Shown piece by piece: positions 7,109 through 14,471 of a DNA stretch of 22,200 nucleotides (positions are counted from its first letter, which is position 1; every line of letters starts with the position of its first letter). The translations under genes were made by a program, and so were the position numbers. The stretch is from Anderseniella sp964390445. Lineage in GTDB: Bacteria > Pseudomonadota > Alphaproteobacteria > Rhizobiales > Aestuariivirgaceae. The stretch lies in the NCBI GenBank assembly GCA_964390445.1, contig CAYMJJ010000034.1, positions 1-22,200 of the forward strand. The letters are read 5' to 3'. The notes under the pieces are model-generated. The model was not told where the DNA came from. It saw only the letters and a program-made list of their open reading frames with translations, and searched no databases.

Positions 7109-7542
7109 CACCCTTTCGGCGTCTTTGAAACAGTGCCTGGCCCGCTTTGCGCAGCGCCGGCACCTGGATCGACCTTGTGCAGTATTTCGTCAAGCATCGG
7201 CCAGAAGAAATCCGGATTATAGCCTTGTATGCGACCGATTTCACGGCCGTCATGCCACACCACAAACGTAGGCGTGAACCGGCCCTTTGACAAACCCGCC
7301 AGATCCTGCGGCAGTCTTTCGTGAATATTCAACCGGCGCAAGGGTGCCATCTTGCCTTCCCAGGTCTTCGGATAGGCAATGCCGACCTGTTCGTTCCAGA
7401 CCGCACACCAGTAACAACCGGGTTGTTCGAACATGATCAGTTCAGCCGCGCGCGACGCGGATGCGGGCCAGCCGGCAAGGCCGGACAGCACCGCTGCAAT
7501 GGCCAGGAGCCTGCCGACATACTGTTTGTGTGTGCGATTCAT
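7108..7542 (-). CDS. soxS: SoxS, periplasmic thioredoxin-like protein
   Basis: A 144-residue thioredoxin-fold protein with an N-terminal signal sequence (hydrophobic residues about 10-33) and the redox motif CYWC at 43-46 in FEQPGCYWCAVW. The cis-proline region is RFTPTFVV (P91). In Paracoccus, periplasmic SoxS keeps the Sox system active by reducing wrongly modified SoxY, taking electrons from SoxV. It is the first gene of the minus-strand run and overlaps soxR by one base. It faces soxV across 68 bases that hold a candidate SoxR operator. The ribosome site before the ATG at 7542 is weak (AAAGTGA-like). Confidence 0.9.
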   Translation of the reverse strand: MNRTHKQYVGRLLAIAAVLSGLAGWPASASRAAELIMFEQPGCYWCAVWNEQVGIAYPKTWEGKMAPLRRLNIHERLPQDLAGLSKGRFTPTFVVWHDGREIGRIQGYNPDFFWPMLDEILHKVDPGAGAAQSGPGTVSKTPKG

Positions 7543-7610
7543 GAAATCACTTTACATTAAATCACAATGTTTGAATATGACGTCCTTGTCACGTTCAAAG
7601 GCGTGGGCGG
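7543..7610. promoter_or_regulatory. Divergent soxS/soxV control region with SoxR-type half-sites
   Basis: The 68-base gap between soxS and soxV is AT-rich compared with its surroundings. At 7559-7578, ATCA-N8-GAAT matches the ATTC-N8-GAAT pattern with one perfect half-site. An overlapping perfect inverted repeat ACATT-N7-AATGT spans 7554-7570. A further ATTC lies in the soxS start region (7537-7540). Several half-sites in so short a region suggest that SoxR represses both directions. I cannot place -35/-10 elements with confidence. Confidence 0.45.
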
Positions 7611-8348
7611 ATGGATCTGGACATCAATTTCTTGGGCGCCCTGCTGGCGGGATTGCTGTCGTTTGCCAGCCCCTGCGTGCTGCCACTGGTGCCGCCCTAC
7701 CTGTGCTTTCTGGCCGGCACCTCGATCAACGAGCTGAACGACGAGGAACTGCCAGCAGCCGCGTGGCGCAAGGTCGTGCTGTCGGCGGTTGCCTTCGTGG
7801 CCGGGTTCTCGACCGTGTTCGTGGCAATGGGGGCGAGCGCGTCATTCCTTGGCAGTTTCATCACCCGCTACCTGGACACGCTGTCGATCGTGGCCGGTGT
7901 CATCATCATCATCCTGGGGCTGCACTTCATCGGGGCGTTCCGCATCGGCCTGCTGTACCGCGATTTCCGGCTGGAAGGCCCCAAGAAGTCGGTCGGGCTG
8001 CTCGGGGCCTATGTCGTGGGGCTTGCGTTCGCGTTCGGCTGGACGCCCTGCGTCGGCCCGGTGCTGGCAGCGATCCTGTTTCTGGCAGCACAAGAGGCCA
8101 ATACCGCAAGTGGCGCGCTTTTGCTGCTAGCCTACGCGCTGGGCATCGGCATCCCGTTCATTGCGGCAGCCTTGTTCTTCCGGCCCTTCATGAATTCGAT
8201 GAAGCGGTTCCGCAAGCATCTCGGGCTTGTGGAGAAAGTGACTGGCGGACTGCTGATCATCACCGGTATCCTGTTCATAACCGGGGCCATGTCGTGGCTG
8301 GCCTTCTACATGCTGGAGCTGTTTCCCGCGCTTGGCACCATCGGATAA
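7611..8348 (+). CDS. soxV: SoxV, CcdA-family membrane thiol-disulfide transporter
   Basis: A 245-residue membrane protein with six hydrophobic segments and the CcdA/DsbD-beta pattern: C22 in FASPCVLPLVPPY and C147 in GWTPCVGPV are the redox cysteine pair that carries electrons from cytoplasmic thioredoxin across the membrane. In Paracoccus, SoxV is specific for the Sox system and feeds the periplasmic thioredoxins SoxS and SoxW. The frame is closed upstream (TGA at 7578), so the ATG at 7611 is the sensible start although its ribosome site is poor (GGGCGG directly before it). soxW follows after 18 bases. Confidence 0.93.
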   Translation: MDLDINFLGALLAGLLSFASPCVLPLVPPYLCFLAGTSINELNDEELPAAAWRKVVLSAVAFVAGFSTVFVAMGASASFLGSFITRYLDTLSIVAGVIIIILGLHFIGAFRIGLLYRDFRLEGPKKSVGLLGAYVVGLAFAFGWTPCVGPVLAAILFLAAQEANTASGALLLLAYALGIGIPFIAAALFFRPFMNSMKRFRKHLGLVEKVTGGLLIITGILFITGAMSWLAFYMLELFPALGTIG

Positions 8349-8366
8349 ACGAAGGAGGAAAATATC

Positions 8367-8951
8367 ATGCGCACCCTGATCCTGGCCGGCGCCCTGCTTG
8401 CCGGTCTTGCCGTTTCCGGTCACGCAGCCGAAGTGGGCGACGACGGCCTGCACAAGCAGGCGTGGTTTGCCACAACATTCCGCGACATGAAGGAAGACCT
8501 GTCGCAGGCCAGGTCAGAGGGCAAGCGTCTTGCCATCATGTTCGAGCAGCGCGGCTGCATCTATTGCAAGGAAGTGCACGAGAACGTGCTGACAGACCCG
8601 GAAGTGCGCGACTTCATCAAGGAGCACTTCATGATGGTGCAGTACAACCTGCACGGCGACGAGGAAGTGATCGACCTTGACGGCGAGGAGCTGACCGAAA
8701 AGACCGCCGCGCGAAAGTGGCGGGTGACCTTCACCCCGACGATCTTCTTCCTTCCCGAAGAGATGCAGGAGGGCAAGGATGTGAGTGCCCAGACCGTGGC
8801 CGTGATGCCCGGCGCATTCCGCAAAGGCACCTTCCTCGACATGTTCCAGTGGGTGCACCAGAAGGGCTACGACACCGATGAGGACTTTCAGCGCTATCAC
8901 GGCCGGCGCGTCCAGGAACGGCGCGCGGCCGGCACGGTAAACACTGACTGA
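8367..8951 (+). CDS. soxW: SoxW, periplasmic thioredoxin-like protein
   Basis: A 194-residue protein with a signal peptide (about residues 1-21, GHAA-EV), the active site CIYC at 64-67 (EQRGCIYCKEV), and the cis-proline TFTPTIFF. It resembles the thioredoxin_2/SoxW group and differs from SoxS in its longer C-terminal tail (DEDFQRYHGRR). It probably accepts electrons from SoxV and passes them to a periplasmic Sox or cytochrome partner; Paracoccus SoxW is dispensable for thiosulfate oxidation. A perfect AAGGAGG at 8352-8358 lies 8 bases before the ATG, much stronger than the soxV site, so SoxW may be made at higher level. Confidence 0.9.
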   Translation: MRTLILAGALLAGLAVSGHAAEVGDDGLHKQAWFATTFRDMKEDLSQARSEGKRLAIMFEQRGCIYCKEVHENVLTDPEVRDFIKEHFMMVQYNLHGDEEVIDLDGEELTEKTAARKWRVTFTPTIFFLPEEMQEGKDVSAQTVAVMPGAFRKGTFLDMFQWVHQKGYDTDEDFQRYHGRRVQERRAAGTVNTD

Positions 8952-9008
8952 GGACCGCTGCGGGCGTGATCTGCGGCAACGCATCTGCTGGCGCCCTGCG
9001 GAAATCAC

Positions 9009-9060
9009 TTATTCATAAGTGTGAATTTGTCTTGCCGCCTTCCGATTCCTCGACTAGGGT
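9009..9060 (+). promoter_or_regulatory. soxX promoter region with perfect SoxR-type operator
   Basis: In the 143-base gap between soxW and soxX, ATTC-ATAAGTGT-GAAT at 9011-9026 is a perfect ATTC-N8-GAAT inverted repeat. Just downstream, TTGCCG (9032-9037), a 17-base spacer and TAGGGT (9055-9060) form a weak candidate sigma-70 promoter. This suggests that soxXYZA starts its own transcript and is not only read through from soxVW. The operator motif is the one I recall for the SqrR/BigR family; promoter hexamers are tentative. Confidence 0.55.
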
Positions 9061-9094
9061 ATCGGGCAATAACAAAAAAATTTGGAGGAAACTA

Positions 9095-9562
9095 ATGAGG
9101 GCAATCCTGCAATCCTTGTTCGCCGCCGCCGGCCTGGCCGTGGTGCTGTCCACGACAGTACTGGCTGCCGAGGTGGCACCCGGGGACGTGAAGTATGACG
9201 ACTCCGGTGCCGTGGCAACGCCGCTGACCGGAACTCCGGGCGATCCGGTAAACGGCCGCAAGGTATTTGCCGACCGCCGGCTGGGCAATTGCCTCGCCTG
9301 CCACCAGGTGAACGACCTGAACGACCAGCAGTTCCATGGTGACGTTGGCCCCGAACTGAACGGCGTGGCCGAGCGCTACGACGCCGCCCAGTTGCGCGGC
9401 ATCATCGCCAACGCAAAGAAGTTGTTTACAGAAGACACCGTGATGCCGGGTTTCTACACGCTCGAAGTAGGCGCAACTGTGCGTGAGGAATCCGTGGGCA
9501 AGACCATCATCTCGGCCCAGGAAGTCGAAGACGTGGTCGCCTACCTCGCCACACTGAAATAA
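9095..9562 (+). CDS. soxX: SoxX, c-type cytochrome subunit of SoxXA
   Basis: A 155-residue protein with a signal peptide (about residues 1-25, VLAA-EV), one haem-binding motif CLACH at 66-70, and the axial methionine M117 in VMPGFY. SoxX pairs with SoxA; the complex joins thiosulfate oxidatively to SoxY. I chose the ATG at 9095 because GGAGGAA lies just before it at 9085-9091 and the signal peptide starts there; the frame extends upstream to 8966 only through non-coding promoter sequence. soxY follows after 13 bases. Confidence 0.95.
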   Translation: MRAILQSLFAAAGLAVVLSTTVLAAEVAPGDVKYDDSGAVATPLTGTPGDPVNGRKVFADRRLGNCLACHQVNDLNDQQFHGDVGPELNGVAERYDAAQLRGIIANAKKLFTEDTVMPGFYTLEVGATVREESVGKTIISAQEVEDVVAYLATLK

Positions 9563-9575
9563 CCAGGAGAATCCA

Positions 9576-10031
9576 ATGAAACTTACCAGGAGACAAACGC
9601 TTGGACTGGCCGCTGGCGCTGCTGCGCTGGCTGTGTCGGGCTTCCAGGTCACCCCCGCATTTGCTGCAACCGAAGAAGTGGCCAAGCGGATCAGCGAGTT
9701 CACTGGCGGCAAGGAACCTGCCGCCGGCAAGATCACCCTGACCGCTCCCGAAATTGCCGAAAACGGAAACACCGTGCCGCTGTCGGTATCGGTCGAAAGC
9801 GCCATGAGCGGCGACGACATGGTCGAGTCGGTCATGTTGCTGGCTGACGGCAACCCGGTCCCGGCGGTTGGAACTTTCCACTTCACCGAACTGAGCGGCG
9901 TTGCCGCTGCCACCACCCGTATCCGCCTGGCAAAGACCCAGAACGTCATCGCAATTGCCAAGATGAAGGACGGCTCGGTGTACTCGGACACCAAGCTGGT
10001 CAAGGTCACCATCGGCGGCTGCGGCGGCTAA
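9576..10031 (+). CDS. soxY: SoxY, sulfur-carrier subunit of SoxYZ
   Basis: A 151-residue protein with a Tat signal (TRRQTLGLAAG at residues 4-14) and the hallmark C-terminal GGCGG: C149 sits on a swinging arm and carries the substrate as a thioether-free S-conjugate through the Sox cycle. The immunoglobulin-like body (ESVMLLADGNPVPAVGTFHF) fits the family, as does the length. The ribosome site AGGAG lies 8 bases before the ATG. SoxZ lacks a signal and is exported with SoxY. Spacing to soxZ is 25 bases. Confidence 0.97.
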   Translation: MKLTRRQTLGLAAGAAALAVSGFQVTPAFAATEEVAKRISEFTGGKEPAAGKITLTAPEIAENGNTVPLSVSVESAMSGDDMVESVMLLADGNPVPAVGTFHFTELSGVAAATTRIRLAKTQNVIAIAKMKDGSVYSDTKLVKVTIGGCGG

Positions 10032-10056
10032 GGCACAAGATAAAGGATCCACGAAA

Positions 10057-10383
10057 ATGGCAGAATCCAAACCACGCGTGAAGGTGCCCAAGTCGGCAAA
10101 GGCCGGTGAGGTCATCACCATCAAGACCCTGATCAGCCACCAGATGGAATCTGGTCAGCGCAAGGACAAGGACGGCAACGTCATCCCGCGCCAGATCATC
10201 AACAAGTTCACCTGCGAGTTCAACGGCGCAACGGTGTTCACCTGTGATCTCGACCCGGCCATCTCGACCAACCCGTTCATCGAGTTCTCCGCAAAGGTCA
10301 ACGAGAGCGGCACGTTCAAGTTCATCTGGGTTGACGACAACGGCTCGACCTATACCGACGAAAAGACCATCGAAGTCAGCTAA
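10057..10383 (+). CDS. soxZ: SoxZ, partner of the SoxY sulfur carrier
   Basis: A 108-residue protein without a signal peptide, starting PRVKVPKSAKAGEVITIKTL and running through the conserved SHQMESGQRKD region; an all-beta fold of the SoxZ family. It binds SoxY and is carried to the periplasm by the Tat signal of SoxY. Two cysteines (FTCEF and FTCDLD) are 10 residues apart. The start is supported by an AAAGGATC site about 9 bases upstream. The gap to soxA is 73 bases and contains a hairpin. Confidence 0.96.
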   Translation: MAESKPRVKVPKSAKAGEVITIKTLISHQMESGQRKDKDGNVIPRQIINKFTCEFNGATVFTCDLDPAISTNPFIEFSAKVNESGTFKFIWVDDNGSTYTDEKTIEVS

Positions 10384-10399
10384 TAATCGGGTGCCGCGA

Positions 10400-10431
10400 G
10401 GCCGGGCCAGCCAGAAGAAGCTGGTACGGCC
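10400..10431 (+). other. Intergenic RNA hairpin between soxZ and soxA
   Basis: GGCCG-gg-CCAGC pairs with GCTGG-ta-CGGCC around an 8-base loop: ten GC-rich base pairs with one symmetric 2x2 internal loop. No T-run follows, so it is not a standard terminator. It lies 25 bases before the soxA start. Such hairpins often mark mRNA processing or 3'-end protection, which would raise SoxYZ relative to SoxA. The structure is seen; the role is inferred. Confidence 0.5.
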
Positions 10432-10456
10432 ACGCGCTGCAACCCGGGAGGAAACA

Positions 10457-11317
10457 ATGAAAAAACAACTGACGATGACTGCTGTTGCAGCACTCGCGGC
10501 TGCCGTGGCAATCGGTGCGAGCACTCTCAACGCCGATCCGGTGAACGAGACCCTGACGATCGACGGCGTGGAAATGATTACCCGGACCAAGGCACCGGAA
10601 GGTTTTTCATCCGACGAAGTGCTGTCGGGCTGGCTGTTCCGCACCGAGGAAACCCGCGCCCTGCAGACCGACAGCTTCTCCAATCCCGGCATGCTGGAAG
10701 TGCAGCAAGGCGAAGACAACTGGAACAAGGTCGAGGGCGCTGCCGGCAAGTCCTGTGCGTCATGCCATGGCGATGCAGCCGAAAGCATGAAGGGTGTCGC
10801 CGCCAACTACCCGAAGTGGGACAAGGATGCAAAGCGGCCGATCAACATCGAGTTGCAGATCAACAAGTGCCGCGAAAACAACATGCAGGCCGAACCCTAC
10901 GAGTTCGACAAGGGTGGCCAGCGGTCGCTGACGGCTTATATCAAGCACCAGTCGCTGGGCATTCCGGTCAAGCTGGACCTGAGCCAGGGCGAACTGCAGA
11001 CATGGTGGGAAAAGGGCAAGGAAGTCTACAACAGGCGGACTGGCCAGTTGAACCTGTCTTGCTCGAACTGCCACGAGGACAACCTGGGCAAGATGATCCG
11101 CGCTGACCACCTCAGCCAGGGTCAGGCCAACGGCTTCCCGACCTACCGGTTGAAGAACGCCAGCCTCGTCTCGCTGCATAATCGCTTCCGTGGTTGCATT
11201 CGCGATACGCGGGCGGTCATTCCGAAAGCGTTCTCCGACGACCTGATGGCGCTGGAAACCTACGTCACGTGGCGTGGTACGGGCCTGTCGGTCGAGACGC
11301 CTGCCGTGCGCCAGTAA
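10457..11317 (+). CDS. soxA: SoxA, diheme cytochrome c subunit of SoxXA
   Basis: A 286-residue protein with a signal peptide (about residues 1-26, STLNA-DP). It has two haem motifs, CASCH at 100-104 and CSNCH at 202-206, so it is the diheme form. C247 in FRGCIRDTRA is the active-site cysteine that serves as persulfide-modified ligand of the second haem, and C138 in NKCREN is the likely ligand of the first. The ATG at 10457 has GGAGGAAAC right before it; an upstream extension of the frame overlaps soxZ and is not credible. A classical terminator follows the stop, before soxB. Confidence 0.97.
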   Translation: MKKQLTMTAVAALAAAVAIGASTLNADPVNETLTIDGVEMITRTKAPEGFSSDEVLSGWLFRTEETRALQTDSFSNPGMLEVQQGEDNWNKVEGAAGKSCASCHGDAAESMKGVAANYPKWDKDAKRPINIELQINKCRENNMQAEPYEFDKGGQRSLTAYIKHQSLGIPVKLDLSQGELQTWWEKGKEVYNRRTGQLNLSCSNCHEDNLGKMIRADHLSQGQANGFPTYRLKNASLVSLHNRFRGCIRDTRAVIPKAFSDDLMALETYVTWRGTGLSVETPAVRQ

Positions 11318-11350
11318 TACCGGCTGACTGGCCAACAAACAGACGATTGC

Positions 11351-11386
11351 GGCGGGCAGCTGTACCAATCTGCCCGCCATTTTTTT
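11351..11386 (+). terminator. Intrinsic terminator between soxA and soxB
   Basis: GGCGGGCAG (11351-11359) and CTGCCCGCC (11370-11378) form a perfect 9-bp GC-rich stem with a 10-base loop, followed by A and a run of seven T (11380-11386). It sits 35 bases before the soxB start. Nothing between it and soxB looks like a clear promoter, so soxB is probably reached by partial readthrough. Confidence 0.85.
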
Positions 11387-11420
11387 AAACAGATTCGGCT
11401 GAAACACAGGGCAACAGGTC

Positions 11421-13121
11421 ATGTTCACCAGACGCGATTTTCTGCAGTATACCGTCAACGCCTCGATTGCCGTGGGCACCGCGGCCGGATTTTCCGGCAA
11501 CTTCACCCGCGCCCTGGCGCAGCAGAAGCTGACCCAGAATGACCTGCTGAAGTTCGACAGCAAGGGCCAGGTTACGCTGCTGCACTTCACCGACGTGCAC
11601 GCCCAGCTGAAGCCGATTTATTTCCGCCCGCCGGACACCAACATCGGCGTCGGCGACTATGCCGGCATTCCACCGCATCTCGTGGGCGAGGATTTCCTGA
11701 AGCATTTCGGCATCGAAGCAGGCACTCCGCTGGCCTATGCCCACACCTTCCTGGATTTCGTCAACCTGGCCAACGCCTACGGCAAGATGGGCGGGCTTGA
11801 TCGCACCGCGACGCTGGTCAAGGCGATCCGCGCCGAACGCGGCGACGACAAGGTGTTGTTCCTGGACGGCGGCGACACCTGGCAGGGCTCTTACACCTCG
11901 CTGAAAACCAACGGCCAGGACATGGTCGACTGCATGAAGCTGCTCAAGCCCGACGCGATGGTCGGACACTGGGAATTCACCTTCGGCGCCGACCGCGTGA
12001 AAGAGGTCGTCGATGATCTTGGCTATGCGTTCCTCGCCTCGAACATCTTCGACAACGAGTGGGACGAGCCGGTGTTCGAAAGCACCGCGATGTATGAAAG
12101 GGGCGGCGTAAAGGTTGCCGTGATCGGCCAGGCCATGCCCTATACGCCGATTGCCAACCCGCGCTGGATGTTCCCCAAGTGGTCGTTCGGCATTCGCGCA
12201 GATGTGCTGCAGGCCAACGTCGAGAAGGCGCGCGCGGAAGGGGCCGAGGTTGTGGTTCTGTTGTCGCACGACGGCTTCGACGTGGACCGCAAGCTCGCCT
12301 CGGTGGTGTCGGGTATCGACGTGATCGTGACCGGCCACACCCATGATGCCATTCCACACGCCATCGACATCGGCGGCACCCTGCTGCTGTCGTCGGGCTC
12401 GCACGGCAAGTACCTTGGCCGTATCGACCTGGAAGTGAAGGACGGCAAGGTCGTGGGTCATTCCTCCAACCTGATTCCGGTGTTCTCGGACGTGGTGGAA
12501 AGCGATGCCGAGATGGCCGCCAAGATCGACGAAGTGCGCGCACCCTATGAAGCCGAGTGCAACCGGGTGATCGGGCGCACCGAAGACCTGCTCTACCGGC
12601 GCGGCAATTTCAATGGCACCTGGGACGATCTGATCTGCCAGGGCATCATGGAGCAGCGCGATACGCAGATTGCGCTGTCGCCGGGGTTCCGCTGGGGCAC
12701 CACGCTGCTCCCCGGTTCCGACATCACCATCGATGATCTCTACTCCGAAACCTCGATGAGCTACCCGAGCGTCTACCGGCTCGAATTCACTGGTGCGCAG
12801 TTGAAGGAAATTCTCGAAGACGTTTGCGACAACCTGTTCAACAAGGACCCGTTCTTCCAGCAGGGCGGCGACATGGTTCGCGTCGGCGGCATGAGCTACA
12901 CCTGCGCGCCCAACGAAGACATGGGCAACCGCATCACCGAGATGCGCCTGACCGCGACCGGCGAGCCAATCGAGGCCGGCAAGGCCTACACGGTTGGTGG
13001 CTGGGCGTCGGTCAACGAAAACGTCGAGGGTCCGGCGATCTATGACCTGATGGAAAAGCACATAACCGAGAAAAAAGTCGTGAAAATGCCGGACCAGTCC
13101 ACCGTGACAGTGAAAATGTAG
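11421..13121 (+). CDS. soxB: SoxB, sulfate thiohydrolase (dimanganese)
   Basis: A 566-residue periplasmic enzyme, full length for SoxB, related to 5'-nucleotidases. A Tat signal (TRRDFLQYTVNAS at 3-15) fits export in folded, metal-loaded form. Metal-site motifs: HFTDVHAQ (D58, H60), DGGDTWQGS (D152), GHWEFTFG (182-189, the SoxB version of GNHEF), LSHDGFD (H283) and TGHTHD (H306, H308). SoxB hydrolyses sulfate from the cysteine S-thiosulfonate on SoxY. Its ribosome site is weak (CAGG 4-7 bases before the ATG), and it lies behind a strong terminator, so expression is probably kept below soxXYZA. Confidence 0.97.
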   Translation: MFTRRDFLQYTVNASIAVGTAAGFSGNFTRALAQQKLTQNDLLKFDSKGQVTLLHFTDVHAQLKPIYFRPPDTNIGVGDYAGIPPHLVGEDFLKHFGIEAGTPLAYAHTFLDFVNLANAYGKMGGLDRTATLVKAIRAERGDDKVLFLDGGDTWQGSYTSLKTNGQDMVDCMKLLKPDAMVGHWEFTFGADRVKEVVDDLGYAFLASNIFDNEWDEPVFESTAMYERGGVKVAVIGQAMPYTPIANPRWMFPKWSFGIRADVLQANVEKARAEGAEVVVLLSHDGFDVDRKLASVVSGIDVIVTGHTHDAIPHAIDIGGTLLLSSGSHGKYLGRIDLEVKDGKVVGHSSNLIPVFSDVVESDAEMAAKIDEVRAPYEAECNRVIGRTEDLLYRRGNFNGTWDDLICQGIMEQRDTQIALSPGFRWGTTLLPGSDITIDDLYSETSMSYPSVYRLEFTGAQLKEILEDVCDNLFNKDPFFQQGGDMVRVGGMSYTCAPNEDMGNRITEMRLTATGEPIEAGKAYTVGGWASVNENVEGPAIYDLMEKHITEKKVVKMPDQSTVTVKM

Positions 13122-13131
13122 AGGTTCGACC

Positions 13132-13160
13132 TTTCACATTCATATAAAAGAATGTATGAT
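13132..13160 (+). promoter_or_regulatory. soxC promoter with perfect SoxR-type operator between -35 and -10
   Basis: ACATTCATATAAAAGAATGT (13136-13155) is a perfect inverted repeat, ACATTC-N8-GAATGT, and contains the ATTC-N8-GAAT pattern. A good -10 TATGAT lies at 13155-13160 with TTTCAC at 13132-13137 as -35 (17-base spacer), so the box fills the spacer, the classic position for a repressor. soxCD therefore probably forms its own SoxR-controlled transcript. Confidence 0.65.
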
Positions 13161-13187
13161 TACACCATCTGGTGAGGAGATGACCCG

Positions 13188-14471
13188 ATGAAGCAGGAAA
13201 ACAACAACCCCCTGTCATCCCCGTCTGCAAGTCGCAGGCGGTTCCTGGGCGGCGGCCTGGCGCTGGGGGGCGCTGCCCTCGCGGGCGGCGCAGCGCGTGC
13301 TGCCCAGGGCGAAGACGTCATTCTGGAAAAGCAGGACTGGGTACAGTACCTGGGCGAAGGCGTTGATGCCCGCCCCTATGGACACCCGTCCGAGTTCGAG
13401 AAGGAAGTGGTGCGGCGCACCGTCAGCTGGCTGACCGCTGATCCGATTTCCTCGATCAATTTCACGCCACTGCACGAACTTGAGGGCATCATCACGCCGA
13501 ACGGGCTGTGCTTCGAACGCCACCATGCGGGCATCGCCGAGATCGACCCGTCCAAGCACCGGCTGATGATCAACGGACTGGTGGACAAGCAGATCGTTTT
13601 CACCATGCAGGACCTGATGCGGTTTCCGCGACGCAACCAGGTGAACTTCCTGGAATGTGCCGCCAACTCCGGCATGGAGTGGCGCGGTGCGCAGCTCAAC
13701 GGCTGCCAGTTCACCCACGGCATGGTGCACAACGTGATGTATACGGGCGTGCCGCTCAAACTGCTGCTCGAAGAAGCCGGCCTCAAGACCAACGCCAAGT
13801 GGGTCATGCCGGAAGGTGCAGATGCCTCTGCCATGACGCGCTCGGTGCCGATGTTCAAGGCGCTGGATGACTGCCTCGTCGCGTTCAAGATGAACGGCGA
13901 GGCCCTGCGGCCCGAACAGGGCTATCCGCTGCGCCTTGTGGTGCCGGGCTGGGAAGGCAACATGTGGGTCAAGTGGCTGCGCCGCATCGAAGTGGGTGAC
14001 GAGCCGTGGCACCACCGCGAGGAAACCTCGAAGTACACCGACCTGCTGGCCAACGGAAAGGCGCGCCGCTTTACCTGGGAGATGGACGCCAAGTCGGTCA
14101 TCACCAACCCCAGCCCGCAGGCGCCGCTGCTGCACGACAAGGGCCAGACGGTCATCACCGGGCTCGCCTGGTCAGGCCGTGGCACCATCGACCGCGTGGA
14201 CGTTTCGCTTGACGGCGGCAAGAACTGGCGCCCTGCCCGCATCGACGGGCCGAGCCTCGACAAGTCGCTGCACCGGTTCTACGTCGACTTCGACTGGGAC
14301 GGCTCGCCGTTGCTGCTGCAATCGCGCGCGGTCGACTCGACCGGCTACGTGCAACCGACCAAGTCGGCACTGCGGGCCGAGCGTGGCTCCAACTCGATCT
14401 ATCACAACAACGGTATCCAGACCTGGCACGTAAAGGCCAATGGCGAGGTGGAAAATGTCGAAGTCTCTTAA
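13188..14471 (+). CDS. soxC: SoxC, molybdenum cofactor subunit of sulfane dehydrogenase SoxCD
   Basis: A 427-residue sulfite-oxidase-family protein with a Tat signal (SRRRFLGGG at 15-23, then an alanine/glycine-rich stretch). C157 in NFLECAANSG is the expected molybdenum ligand, and the C-terminal dimerisation domain (VDVSLDGGKNWRPARI) follows. With SoxD it oxidises the sulfane sulfur still bound to SoxY, releasing six electrons, so organisms with soxCD need not form sulfur globules. AGGAGA at 13175-13180 supports the start. Its 3' end overlaps soxD by 17 bases, indicating coupled translation. Confidence 0.96.
   Translation: MKQENNNPLSSPSASRRRFLGGGLALGGAALAGGAARAAQGEDVILEKQDWVQYLGEGVDARPYGHPSEFEKEVVRRTVSWLTADPISSINFTPLHELEGIITPNGLCFERHHAGIAEIDPSKHRLMINGLVDKQIVFTMQDLMRFPRRNQVNFLECAANSGMEWRGAQLNGCQFTHGMVHNVMYTGVPLKLLLEEAGLKTNAKWVMPEGADASAMTRSVPMFKALDDCLVAFKMNGEALRPEQGYPLRLVVPGWEGNMWVKWLRRIEVGDEPWHHREETSKYTDLLANGKARRFTWEMDAKSVITNPSPQAPLLHDKGQTVITGLAWSGRGTIDRVDVSLDGGKNWRPARIDGPSLDKSLHRFYVDFDWDGSPLLLQSRAVDSTGYVQPTKSALRAERGSNSIYHNNGIQTWHVKANGEVENVEVS

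Noticed and set aside
11385..13061. Long minus-strand frame (558 codons) opposite soxB
   Set aside because: soxB is unmistakable on the plus strand and the antisense product shows no domain; such mirror frames are common in high-GC genes.
14440..14455. Earlier ATG at 14440 as the soxD start
   Set aside because: It would place five polar and charged residues before the signal peptide; the ATG at 14455 has GAGGTG at a normal distance.
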